A DNA stretch of 64,000 bases from Lentimonas sp. CC4 (GTDB lineage: Bacteria; Verrucomicrobiota; Verrucomicrobiia; Opitutales; Coraliomargaritaceae): NCBI RefSeq assembly GCF_902728235.1, contig NZ_CACVBO010000001.1, forward strand, positions 434,001-498,000, written 5' to 3'. The notes under the pieces were generated by a model that ran no database searches, had not been told where the DNA came from, and saw only the letters and a list, made by a program, of their open reading frames with translations. A program made the position numbers and the translations under genes. Below are positions 31,216-40,638 of the stretch, piece by piece (within the stretch, counting starts at the first letter, position 1; every line of letters starts with the position of its first letter).

Positions 31216-31794
31216 TTAGCCTTTCGGCAGCTCAATGTGCAAGCCGCTGAGCAAATGATAGTATGCGATGACAGCCAAGAGCCCGAGGCCGACGGTGACT
31301 AAAATTCTTAGTTTCATTCCATGGGCGTGATGCTTTTCCCGCTCACGGTGAGAGCTAACATCCATCATTTCATCGCCGAAATAGATCGAGAGCAAAGTCC
31401 CCGCGGCACTAATGATTAGTATACTCCAGTAAGGGTAAGGAACGGTGAGGATCTTTTCGAGTAGCGACGTGATGAAGGTGAGCTGATAGTCCGCTCTAAA
31501 TTTCCATAGCATCACCAGATTAATCCCGACGGCGACGAACCATATAATGACCTGAGTCAGCGCCATCTTAACGCCGAATAGAAGACGCACGGGAAATGCG
31601 ACAATAAAGCCGCCATCGGCAATAGGCGTGCAGAGCACAAAGAAACTCCAAGTCAGCAGCGCGAGACCAAAGCCAGTGGATGCGTCATACTTCCAACTCA
31701 TCCATACAAAGTATCCCAGCAAAAGCGCAACCAGCGCAGAGAACTTCAGTATGGTCTCCTGATGGGTCTGTTTTTTCGGATTGATTTTGTTCAT
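31216..31794 (-). CDS. Conserved-looking integral membrane protein
   Basis: A 192-aa protein with five predicted membrane helices: about 17-34, 40-60, 72-96, 118-135 and 160-183. Between helices 2 and 3 it has CTPIADGGFIVAFPVRLLFG, a polar, glycine-rich segment that suggests a functional site, and a histidine-rich loop (SSHREREKHHAHG) before the last helix that could bind metal. I do not recognise the family. Its ATG is immediately preceded by a MITE-like element, whose TTCAT duplication contains the start codon. Confidence 0.6.
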   Translation of the reverse strand: MNKINPKKQTHQETILKFSALVALLLGYFVWMSWKYDASTGFGLALLTWSFFVLCTPIADGGFIVAFPVRLLFGVKMALTQVIIWFVAVGINLVMLWKFRADYQLTFITSLLEKILTVPYPYWSILIISAAGTLLSIYFGDEMMDVSSHREREKHHAHGMKLRILVTVGLGLLAVIAYYHLLSGLHIELPKG

Positions 31795-31945
31795 TCTTAA
31801 AAGAGTAGTTAGAAGCTAGAAGGCAGTAGTTAGAAGTTGAATATCAGTGCTTTGTGAAGAATATTCAATTCGCCAAGTTGGCGGCAGCGAATACGACCGC
31901 AAGCGTCTCATTACCAAAGACTAACTTCTAACTTCTGAATCTAGG
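31795..31945. mobile_element. MITE-like element copy 5 (151 bp)
   Basis: It starts TCTTAAAAGAGTAGTTAGAA and ends CTAACTTCTGAATCTAGG. The 5-bp repeat TTCAT flanks it (31790-31794 and 31946-31950). The core ATATCAGTGCTTTGTGAAGA...ATTCGCCAAGTTGGCGG is closely matched by the copy at 52892. The element fills the entire space between two genes. Confidence 0.75.
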
Positions 31946-31946
31946 T

Positions 31947-32282
31947 TCATAGTTCTGGATCTGCAATCGAACGATCTATTTGCAGCAGCTCGACCGGCGC
32001 TCCGTTATCTTCAATAAATGCAACGAATACTCCGGGCGACGGACTATTGGGCTCAATAATGACATGCTTACCTTGAATTGCCTCATGTAAGTCTTCCACT
32101 TCAAAGGCCACATGCGGCAGAGTTTTGACAATATCAGGGAAGTCTGCGTCCTCATCAAAACGCATCCATTCAATGCCATAGTCGTTTTTACCGAACCCAC
32201 TCACAGTCATTTTGAGGTGCTTCAGATATTTCTCATCTTTGAGTTTTTGCTTCGTCGGAATCCCGAGGTGGTGATATTTCAT
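31947..32282 (-). CDS. VOC (glyoxalase/dioxygenase fold) family protein
   Basis: A 111-aa single-unit VOC protein. It starts MKYHHLGIPT, with the usual metal-ligand histidine early, HVAFEVEDLHEAI in the middle and VAFIEDNGAPVELLQ at the end, where the glutamate normally binds metal. The frame extends 14 residues upstream, but this ATG fits the fold. The substrate is unknown. The right end of the MITE-like element and its TTCAT copy fall on the last codons and stop, so the natural C-terminus may have been changed by the insertion. Confidence 0.75.
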   Translation of the reverse strand: MKYHHLGIPTKQKLKDEKYLKHLKMTVSGFGKNDYGIEWMRFDEDADFPDIVKTLPHVAFEVEDLHEAIQGKHVIIEPNSPSPGVFVAFIEDNGAPVELLQIDRSIADPEL

Positions 32283-32337
32283 GTATGTGATTGATATCAG
32301 GTTAAGCCATACGACATGTGTCAAACAGCCAATTCGT

Positions 32338-32796
32338 CTACTGATATTTAATCAGCTGCGCAGAAAGAACATGGTCACGCATTTGAGTGGTCGTAGAGAC
32401 CTCAGAATAACTGCCTTTACTGTGTTTATTACGCTCCTTCAACTTACCATCCTCGGTAATGTAATACTCAGGATCAGATTGCTTGTTCTGCCCACTGGTA
32501 TAACTCGAACTGCCCACGTTGACTGTCTGCATACCGGTAATGATAATACCGTCGGCTCCCTTCGCCATCGCATCGCGCATCAACTGCTGTTGCATATCCT
32601 CAAAGGACATATACTCGGTGGCCTCAGCCTTTGCCATGCCCATCTGAGTGTGTGGGCGCGTGACTCCTCCCGCGCTCATATAAACATCTACATGCGTAGT
32701 GGGCGAATAGGTCTGACCGACATATTCCGTATTCGCGCAGCCAGCGAAAAACATGAGAGCACTGAACGAGGCCAAAGCAGCAATGAGTATTTTCAT
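32338..32796 (-). CDS. Small lipoprotein of unknown function
   Basis: A 152-aa protein with a lipoprotein signal peptide; the lipobox is FAGC with C20 as the lipidated residue. Mature sequence contains TYSPTTHVDVYMSAGGV, then a helix (SFEDMQQQLMRDAMAKGADGIIITG) that resembles YbjP/DUF4156-like periplasmic domains where a gene product is described as non-enzymatic. The tail is rich in serine and threonine. The ATG at 32796 starts the signal peptide; the open frame reaches 32832. Confidence 0.65.
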   Translation of the reverse strand: MKILIAALASFSALMFFAGCANTEYVGQTYSPTTHVDVYMSAGGVTRPHTQMGMAKAEATEYMSFEDMQQQLMRDAMAKGADGIIITGMQTVNVGSSSYTSGQNKQSDPEYYITEDGKLKERNKHSKGSYSEVSTTTQMRDHVLSAQLIKYQ

Positions 32797-32898
32797 TGAA
32801 CGCAATTGAATTGCCCAACCGACGATACGCAAACATCAGGCGTAGATTTTATCTGTTACAAGGACTCGGGCAACACCACTCATGACGTCTGCGGCGGT

Positions 32899-33033
32899 TT
32901 AGGACGACATCGTTCCCTCTCTCCAGCTTGCATCCCAGCCCAAAGTCATCATGGCTTTTTCACTTGAGAGCGAATCATCTGCTTCTGCCACATCATAAAT
33001 AAACGAAATACTTTGTCTGAATGAAATCGTAGT
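32899..33033 (-). pseudogene. Remnant of the C-terminus of an NAD-dependent epimerase-like protein
   Basis: This minus-strand frame has no start codon and reads about 44 residues to a TAA. Its core, YDVAEADDSLSSEKAMMTLG followed by WDASWRE, matches the common tail of extended short-chain dehydrogenases/epimerases (N-I-A-x-x-D-x-x-x-S-S-x-K-A-x-x-x-L-G-W-x-P-x-x-R). An in-frame stop lies just upstream. I take it for the last part of a deleted gene. Confidence 0.5.
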
Positions 33034-33064
33034 TTATTCAGGTAACGACGGAGTGTTGCCCTCC

Positions 33065-33092
33065 GAGGTGCCACAAACTCCAGTGGCACCTC
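33065..33092 (-). terminator. Hairpin after the SDR gene
   Basis: GAGGTGCCAC and GTGGCACCTC form a perfect 10-bp stem with an 8-nt loop 12 bp after the SDR stop. There is no T-run, so a factor-independent stop is doubtful. The rest of the 32797-33104 spacer holds only the epimerase remnant. Confidence 0.45.
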
Positions 33093-33104
33093 AGGCAATT
33101 CGAG

Positions 33105-33827
33105 CTAAGGCTGCTGTCGCGTCGGGGCGAGCACAATTTCACGAATGCACACGTTCTGAGGTTGCTCATAGGCAAACACCACTGATCGTGCAATATCGTC
33201 TGCAGCTAATGCTCCGCCAATAGACTCCGCCCATTCGCCATAGCCGTCTTTAATCTCAGTGGAAGTTGTATGCCCCAGCAACTCGGTCGCTGCAGCACCT
33301 GGAGCAATGGTAATCACCCGAACATTTGCATCTGCGACCTCCTCACGCACCGTCTCACTAATGGCATGCACGGCGAATTTAGTGCCACAATACGCCGCAT
33401 GCGATGGAAATCCCTTACGGCCAGCAATTGAAGAAATATTTATAATGGTGCCTGAATTCCGCTCTTTCATCGAACTCAGCACAATTTGCATGCCACTCAA
33501 TAAGGCCAACACATTGACCGAATACATCTGCTTCCATTCATCTTCTGACTGATCCACAACAGATCCAAGCAACATCACCCCAGCGTTATTAATCAAACAC
33601 TCAGTGGCTCCATACTCAGCCTCCGCAGCTATAATTGCATTCCGGAAAGCTGCACTGTCAGTGACATCGACTGCTTTACACAGCGCATTTGGTAAGCCCA
33701 AAGCTTCGATTCGATCCAGACGACGGGCAATTAATAGAAGCGGATAACCTAGATCCGAAAAACGTTGTGCGATTGCTGCCCCGAAACCGGAACTGGCACC
33801 TGTAATAACGATTAAACCTTTTTTCAT
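33105..33827 (-). CDS. Short-chain dehydrogenase/reductase (SDR)
   Basis: A 240-aa classical SDR. The cofactor motif TGASSGFG is at residues 9-16, NNAG in CLINNAGVM, the catalytic serine in NISSIAGRKG and Y-x-x-x-K in AAYCGTKFAV. The arginine-rich ARRLDR after the second strand suggests NADP(H). It is closest in pattern to YdfG-like 3-hydroxy acid or serine dehydrogenases, but the substrate cannot be told. It is monocistronic, with 300 bp of empty sequence upstream. Confidence 0.88.
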   Translation of the reverse strand: MKKGLIVITGASSGFGAAIAQRFSDLGYPLLLIARRLDRIEALGLPNALCKAVDVTDSAAFRNAIIAAEAEYGATECLINNAGVMLLGSVVDQSEDEWKQMYSVNVLALLSGMQIVLSSMKERNSGTIINISSIAGRKGFPSHAAYCGTKFAVHAISETVREEVADANVRVITIAPGAAATELLGHTTSTEIKDGYGEWAESIGGALAADDIARSVVFAYEQPQNVCIREIVLAPTRQQP

Positions 33828-34128
33828 AATAATATAAGTGAACTACGTGACCGATAAATCCGACACACACCCAGAAAATGGAATGACAAGATGAAGTAAA
33901 ATAGGGCAACTGTTTGCTAGAAAATCTAAATACATAGGATGCTATTTTCTTGTCGAGAAGTCGAACCACAAATGCGTCCTCTTTCTACTGAGATCGCACT
34001 ACCGATGAACCATCTCATAGAGCGATGTAGCTTATAGGAGGTTACGATACACTTCCTACAATCGCTGGGATCGCCACTCGACAGGCTCTGGACCTTAGCG
34101 ATGGCGAGCAACTCTCGGACAAATATCT
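33828..34128. other. Gap without a visible gene
   Basis: This 301-bp spacer is A/T-rich near the SDR start and holds a CTCGACAGGCTCTGGACCTT fragment near 34077, related to the TCGACAAGCTC/GAGCCTGTCGA palindromes elsewhere. No RNA or coding signal was seen. Confidence 0.3.
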
Positions 34129-35994
34129 CTAATCAAAATGCGGTCTATATTCCGGCACAAAGCGACGGATTGCCTGTTTAATTTCGTTCGCATCGCTATC
34201 AGCTAAAACAGTCAACGCCGCTCGCATCGACCCGACGGAATCTGCTCGTTCCCCGCCAGCAACGAAGCGCATCACGCGTGGATGATCCGTCGGCTCGTGC
34301 GTCTCACTGAGGTGCTGCACCTCCTCATAGAGCTTTTCGCCCGGCTTCAGACCTGTGAATACAATTTCAATATCTTCGCCCTCTTGAAAACCACTGAGCG
34401 CAATCATTTGACGCGCGACATCCAGGATCTTCATGGATTGCCCCATATCGAGCACGAATATCTCGCCGCCAGTTCCCTGCGTCGCACTTTGAAGCACCAA
34501 GCCAACCGCTTCTTGAACCGTCATAAAAAAACGCGTCACTTCGGGGTCAGTCACCGTCACGGGGCCTCCCTTTGCAATCTGGCGTTTAAAGATGGGGATC
34601 ACACTGCCCGATGATCCAAGCACGTTACCAAACCGAACGGCCATAAACTTCGTAGTGTTCCCCTCTGCCTTCTGCTGCTCGAGAAGAGATAGTTCAGCCA
34701 AGCGTTTGCTCGCGCCCATGACACTAGTCGGGTTGATTGCCTTATCAGTCGAAATCAGGATGAAACGTTCAACCGCAAATTGACTGGCAAGCCGTGCCAA
34801 GCTAGCCGTGGTAAAGAAATTATTCTTCAACGATTCAGCAGGTTGCGCCTCCATCAGATTAACATGCTTATGAGCGGCGGCATGAAAAATCACTTCAGGC
34901 TGGTAGCGTTTAAACACCGCCTCCACCTCATCCGTCTGATGCACATCCAGAATCAGAGTCTGCGCGGGCTCAGACGTATCAAGCTGCGCCAACACTTCCT
35001 GCTGCAAATTGAAAATCGCGATCTCTGCCTGATCGATACAGAGCAAGGATGCAGGCGCATATTCCAAGACCTGCGCCACTAGCTCACGACCAATACTGCC
35101 TCCGGCACCAGTCACTAGGACACGTTTACCGGCAAGCATTGAACGAATACCATCCGAGTTCAGATCAATCGTATCGCGCCCGAGTAAATCTTCTAGCTCG
35201 ACGGGGCGCAACTGTGTCATCTGCGCACGGCCACTCACCAAATCTGTAAGTGCTGGAACAGTATCCACTGCCAGTCCGGCCTCACGCGCCATTTCAGTGA
35301 CCTTACGCACACGTCCAGCAGATGCCGAAGGAAAAGCAATGATGAGCTTATGTGCCGCGTAACGTTTCGCCACGTCGCCCAAACCATCGATATTATCCGC
35401 GACCAAGACACCATGCACATAACGACCAATTTTCCTTTTATCATCATCAAGAAAAGCCACCGGACGCATACCGAGTCGGGCCTTTTGCTTTAGCTCAGTG
35501 CAAAGCCCCGCACCGACTTCGCCTGCCCCGACGATCAACACATTTTCCGCATCTTCCCATGTCAACCAATCCTCCAAGCCGCTACTGGCTTTCACACGCA
35601 TCGCGACACGGAATCCGGCCAACATTAAAAAGCTCAACAGAAAGTCCGTCAAAATAACAGCCCGTGGCGGCACTCCATTACCACTGTAAACATACCACAT
35701 AGACGCGAGTATCGCACTCGCAGCAAACAGTCCGCCTGACAACCGCACAGCATCGGGTATTCGGAAATACGAGAGCACACAATCCACCTGCCCCGCCGCG
35801 ATCAACAACATCAACTTCAGCCCGACAACCCACCAGATGGTGTTTACCAAATCCTGCGAAAAATGATCCGGCACATTGAAATCGAAGCGCAATTGAAAGG
35901 CGACGAAGTAACTCACCCCGCACAGAAGTGCATACAACAGGATCAATCCCAGAGTCCGAATACTCAAATAACGCGATACAGTGCTGACAGCCAT
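34129..35994 (-). CDS. Membrane-bound nucleotide-sugar 4,6-dehydratase (PglF/WbpM/CapD-like)
   Basis: A 621-aa protein with four N-terminal membrane helices (within 1-130), a CoA-binding-like Rossmann domain (NVLIVGAGEVGAG, near 150) and a C-terminal dehydratase with VTGAGGSIGRELV. The catalytic triad has the S-M-K form of this group (STDKAINPTSVMGASK), in place of Y-x-x-x-K. Such enzymes turn UDP-GlcNAc into the 4-keto-6-deoxy sugar. The 3' neighbour in transcription order, a DegT aminotransferase 15 bp upstream, would aminate that product, as PglE does in bacillosamine synthesis. Confidence 0.88.
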   Translation of the reverse strand: MAVSTVSRYLSIRTLGLILLYALLCGVSYFVAFQLRFDFNVPDHFSQDLVNTIWWVVGLKLMLLIAAGQVDCVLSYFRIPDAVRLSGGLFAASAILASMWYVYSGNGVPPRAVILTDFLLSFLMLAGFRVAMRVKASSGLEDWLTWEDAENVLIVGAGEVGAGLCTELKQKARLGMRPVAFLDDDKRKIGRYVHGVLVADNIDGLGDVAKRYAAHKLIIAFPSASAGRVRKVTEMAREAGLAVDTVPALTDLVSGRAQMTQLRPVELEDLLGRDTIDLNSDGIRSMLAGKRVLVTGAGGSIGRELVAQVLEYAPASLLCIDQAEIAIFNLQQEVLAQLDTSEPAQTLILDVHQTDEVEAVFKRYQPEVIFHAAAHKHVNLMEAQPAESLKNNFFTTASLARLASQFAVERFILISTDKAINPTSVMGASKRLAELSLLEQQKAEGNTTKFMAVRFGNVLGSSGSVIPIFKRQIAKGGPVTVTDPEVTRFFMTVQEAVGLVLQSATQGTGGEIFVLDMGQSMKILDVARQMIALSGFQEGEDIEIVFTGLKPGEKLYEEVQHLSETHEPTDHPRVMRFVAGGERADSVGSMRAALTVLADSDANEIKQAIRRFVPEYRPHFD

Positions 35995-36009
35995 AGTGAA
36001 GTATCTTTG

Positions 36010-37158
<1,149 letters not shown>

Positions 37159-37207
37159 GTTTCCCGTTTCAGCAGCGTATTTCGATCTTTTTCCACATCG
37201 ATTACAT

Positions 37208-37235
37208 GAAAAAGCCCCACATTACTGTGAGGCTA
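37208..37235 (-). terminator. Terminator of tRNA-Leu
   Basis: On the minus strand GCCTCACA and TGTGGGGC form an 8-bp stem with a GTAA loop, followed by five Ts. It begins 8 nt after the tRNA 3' end and separates it from the aminotransferase gene. Confidence 0.75.
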
Positions 37236-37242
37236 ATCAGAA

Positions 37243-37325
<83 letters not shown>

Positions 37326-37478
37326 ATAGGCTGTGTCATTCGACAAGCGCAGAAAAAAGCAAGCAGACTGAATGTTGGCAAGTCTCGATCACAGCGAATC
37401 GATTAAAAGAGACGGCAAGCCAACCACTATATGGGGCCGCACCTTGCAACCCCCTCTCCTCATGCGTAGCATCTAGCT

Positions 37479-37853
37479 ATGAAACACATCGTCATTACCC
37501 TTATAGCCATCGCCTCGCTCAACAGCCTCAACGCACAGATAAAAGGCCCAGTAACCATCAACAACCCGAAGGATCTTGAACTACAAACCAAGATCCATGC
37601 CAGTGCCTTAGCCGATCAATGGGCAGATGCCTTCAAAGTATTCAAAGCCACTCCTGGAGTAAACCTAGAGATCGTCACCAGCAAAGATGGGCTCGCACTC
37701 ACTCTGAGTAATATCCACACACTAGAGAGCACCGCAGCCATCACCAAAGGAGGCAACCTGCTCTACGCAGTGCAACGTATCGGCAACCGCGACTATACTG
37801 TAGTGCTCGACCCACGCCAGATACGCTACATTCGCCAGATGAAAGCCGACTAG
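37479..37853 (+). CDS. Small secreted protein of unknown function
   Basis: A 124-aa protein with a short signal peptide (MKHIVITLIAIASLNSLNAQ). The mature part has LQTKIHASALADQWADAFKVF, GLALTLSNIHTLESTAAITKGG and ending RQIRYIRQMKAD; it seems to be a small mixed alpha/beta domain without cysteines. No family was recognised. It is convergent with metW, whose stop is 6 bp away, and it stands alone on its strand. Confidence 0.55.
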   Translation: MKHIVITLIAIASLNSLNAQIKGPVTINNPKDLELQTKIHASALADQWADAFKVFKATPGVNLEIVTSKDGLALTLSNIHTLESTAAITKGGNLLYAVQRIGNRDYTVVLDPRQIRYIRQMKAD

Positions 37854-37859
37854 CAATGA

Positions 37860-38468
37860 CTACTTCTTCGATAGGTCGTAGATCGCATAGCCAGCAAAAA
37901 GGTTAGGCAGAACCTTACACTCTCCACTCCAATCACCTGAGAGATACGCTCGGTTCTCGATTTTTATCTGACGTGCAGCACAAAATGCATCAAACTCAGC
38001 GACAGAAAAAGGATTCGCTCTAAGCGTCTCATACCACGGGCGCGGATACACTTCGTTAATCGTGCGTTGCCCCTTCACGAGGAAGTTGAGGCGATTCAGC
38101 CAAAAACCGTGATTCACAAATCCTACTGTCACTCGCTTACCGACACGCAGGCCTTCTGCTAAGATGGCATCTGGATCATCGAGCAACTCTACCGAGCGAC
38201 TAAAGATGACGCGATCAAAGGCATTGTCACCAAACGTCGCGAGCAATGACCTCACATCGCCGTGATACGCAGGCACGCCGCGCTTCACGCAACTAAGAAT
38301 ACGCTCGAAATTGATATCTACGCCAACCCCATACACAGATTTCTTCTGCTTTAAATACTCCAAGAGCACCCCGCGCCCACAGCCAAGATCCAGCACGCTA
38401 TCGCCCTCACTCACCCATTGGGCGATGACCTGAAAATCAACTTGGCGTCGCTTGTTTTTATGAATCAT
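37860..38468 (-). CDS. metW: Methionine biosynthesis protein MetW
   Basis: A 202-aa SAM-dependent methyltransferase-like protein. VLDLGCGRGVLLEYL holds motif I, followed by VDINFERILSCVKRGVPAYHGDV and the FSRSVELLDDP segment (family members usually have SQTLQ). In other bacteria MetW works with MetX in methionine synthesis, and it follows metX here by 8 bp, so the pairing is the expected one. Its exact reaction is not established. Confidence 0.9.
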   Translation of the reverse strand: MIHKNKRRQVDFQVIAQWVSEGDSVLDLGCGRGVLLEYLKQKKSVYGVGVDINFERILSCVKRGVPAYHGDVRSLLATFGDNAFDRVIFSRSVELLDDPDAILAEGLRVGKRVTVGFVNHGFWLNRLNFLVKGQRTINEVYPRPWYETLRANPFSVAEFDAFCAARQIKIENRAYLSGDWSGECKVLPNLFAGYAIYDLSKK

Positions 38469-38476
38469 AGCGTCAA

Positions 38477-39616
38477 TTACCGGTCCAGAAAGGTTCGGAT
38501 CAAGTCATAGAGTTCTGGTGAGCGCACGAGGAACGAGTCGTGCCCAAAATCCATCTCTAGTTCTGCATAGGTCGCATCTTTGCCTAAGCGTAAAAGCGCT
38601 TCAGCGACTTCACGGTTTCCTTGCGGCGGATACAACCAATCGGAAGTGAAACCAACAACAAGCCCTGGAGCCGAAACTGCAGACAGCGTGTCATCCAGCG
38701 ACACTGGACTGTGCAGATCAAAGCGATCGAGCGCCTTAGTTAAATACAAATAGGTATTTGCATCGAAACGACCCACAAAGCTTTGCCCTTGATAGCGCAG
38801 ATAGCTCTCTACCTCAAATTCGACGTCAAAGTGCTCACGCCCCCCATCCAAAGTGCGCCGCTTACGGCCAAATTTGGCCTCCATCCCAGCGTCTGAGAGG
38901 TAAGTAATATGCGCCATCATTCGCGCGACTGATAGGCCATGCCCAGGCGGTTGATCGGGATCATAGTTCCCCTCATCCCAAACTGGATCACAAATAATCG
39001 CTTGGCGACCCGTATCATTGAACGCAATCGCCTGCGCATTGTGCCGCGCACAGCAAGCCATTGCGATATAACGCCCCACACGATCTGGAAAATCAATCGC
39101 CCATTGTAGCGTTTGCATCCCTCCCATACTGCCACCAACGACAGCATGCAGTCGGTCGATCCCCAAAGAGTCCAGTAATACACTCTGCGCTTTAACCATG
39201 TCACGCACAGTCAGCTTGGGAAAGTCCAAGCGATAACGTTCACCCGTCTCAGGGTTGACCGAATACGGCCCTGACGAACCAGAGCAGCCCCCCAAGGAGT
39301 TCGAGCATATCACATAATAGCGCGACGTATCAATCGGCTTGCCTGGGCCGACCACAAAGTTCCACCAGCCCGATTTGCGCTCATCCATACTATGCACACC
39401 CGCACAGTGATGATTACCACTCAGCGCGTGGCAGATGAGTATTGCATTATCCTTCGCGTCATTAAGGTGCCCGTAGGTCTCATAACGCAGCGTCAGTTCA
39501 GGAATCGTCCCGCCCGATTCGAAGCGAAACGGTTCACGGGAAACGAAATCTTGATACTCAACTAAGCCGACATCCCCCTCTTCTGGGGAATGCGGTGCTG
39601 GTTCGGAATCATTCAT
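38477..39616 (-). CDS. metX: Homoserine O-acetyltransferase (MetX family)
   Basis: A 379-aa alpha/beta-hydrolase-type acyltransferase that activates homoserine for methionine synthesis. ALSGNHHCAG builds the oxyanion region, the nucleophile is the serine in GGSMGGMQ, and the catalytic aspartate and histidine are near the end (TSDWLYPP, DFGHDSFLV). MetX enzymes use acetyl- or succinyl-CoA, and the donor cannot be told from what I can read. It heads metX-metW on the minus strand, 66 bp after prs. No SAM riboswitch was seen upstream. Confidence 0.93.
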   Translation of the reverse strand: MNDSEPAPHSPEEGDVGLVEYQDFVSREPFRFESGGTIPELTLRYETYGHLNDAKDNAILICHALSGNHHCAGVHSMDERKSGWWNFVVGPGKPIDTSRYYVICSNSLGGCSGSSGPYSVNPETGERYRLDFPKLTVRDMVKAQSVLLDSLGIDRLHAVVGGSMGGMQTLQWAIDFPDRVGRYIAMACCARHNAQAIAFNDTGRQAIICDPVWDEGNYDPDQPPGHGLSVARMMAHITYLSDAGMEAKFGRKRRTLDGGREHFDVEFEVESYLRYQGQSFVGRFDANTYLYLTKALDRFDLHSPVSLDDTLSAVSAPGLVVGFTSDWLYPPQGNREVAEALLRLGKDATYAELEMDFGHDSFLVRSPELYDLIRTFLDR

Positions 39617-39682
39617 TACTTAATAGTGAAATAGTATGCCTCCGACAAGAGGACGCAGCGAAACGCGCGTCAAGCAAACGGA

Positions 39683-40633
39683 CTAGTATCCTTTGATCTC
39701 AAAGAGACCAGTGACACTGGCGTTATCATGAATACGCTTAATACCTTCGCCCAGTAGCGCTGCGACACTGAGCACAGTAATCGGCACCCCTTCACGCTGC
39801 TCCACAGGAGTCGTGTCTGTTGTGATCAACCGATCCAGCAAGCCATTGGAAATACGCTCGTAGCCCATATCGTTCAAGACACCGTGACTCACGGCAGCCA
39901 TGACACTCTTGGCACCATTCTTTTTAAGCAATTCCGCAGCAGCGCAGAGCGTGCCTGCAGTCTCGGTCATATCATCAATCAATAGGATATCTCGACCTTC
40001 AACATCTCCCACGAGTGAAACAGCCTCAACCGTTTCGGCTGAAGTGCGTCGCTTCGCGATAAATCCGAGCGGCACGTCCAACATGCTCGCATACGCAGAC
40101 GCCATCTTCATGCCACCGACATCAGGAGAGAAGAGCGATAAGTTAGTCGTGTCGATATCCTTCAGGTATTCGAACAAAACCGGCGAAGCATAGAGATGAT
40201 CGACTGGAATATCGAAGAAACCTTGAATCTGCTGTGCGTGCAAATCGACGGTCAATACACGCGTCGCCCCCGCAGAAACCAACAAATTGGCTACCAGCTT
40301 TGAGGTAATCGGCACACGTGGCTGATCCTTACGATCTTGGCGTGCATACCCATAAAACGGGATCACAGCAGTAATGCTTCTCGCCGAAGCGCGACGCGCC
40401 GCATCGATCATGATGAATAGCTCCATCAAATACTGATTTGCCGGATTACAGGTCGACTGAATGATGAAAATATCCGCACCGCGAATATTCTCATTAATAC
40501 GAACAAAGCTCTCTCCATCTGGAAAACTAATCACCGTGGCATCCCCAAGAGGAACATCCAGATAATTACAGATATCTTTCGCTAATTTCGGGTTGGAATT
40601 CCCGCAGAAAATTTTCAGTGAGCTTTCTTTCAT
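39683..40633 (-). CDS. prs: Ribose-phosphate pyrophosphokinase
   Basis: A 316-aa enzyme making PRPP from ribose 5-phosphate and ATP, needed for nucleotides, histidine, tryptophan and NAD. FPDGESFVRINENIRG (near 38-53), the YARQDRK flexible loop, DLHAQQIQGFFDIP and the PRPP-binding loop DDMTETAGT are present, as in class I enzymes. It lies 5 bp after lpxD and 66 bp before metX, all on the minus strand. The neighbourhood gives no specific regulation. Confidence 0.96.
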   Translation of the reverse strand: MKESSLKIFCGNSNPKLAKDICNYLDVPLGDATVISFPDGESFVRINENIRGADIFIIQSTCNPANQYLMELFIMIDAARRASARSITAVIPFYGYARQDRKDQPRVPITSKLVANLLVSAGATRVLTVDLHAQQIQGFFDIPVDHLYASPVLFEYLKDIDTTNLSLFSPDVGGMKMASAYASMLDVPLGFIAKRRTSAETVEAVSLVGDVEGRDILLIDDMTETAGTLCAAAELLKKNGAKSVMAAVSHGVLNDMGYERISNGLLDRLITTDTTPVEQREGVPITVLSVAALLGEGIKRIHDNASVTGLFEIKGY

Positions 40634-40638
40634 ATCAA

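Noticed and set aside
39617-39682. SAM riboswitch before metX
   Set aside because: The spacer to prs is only 66 bp and shows no SAM-I type helices.
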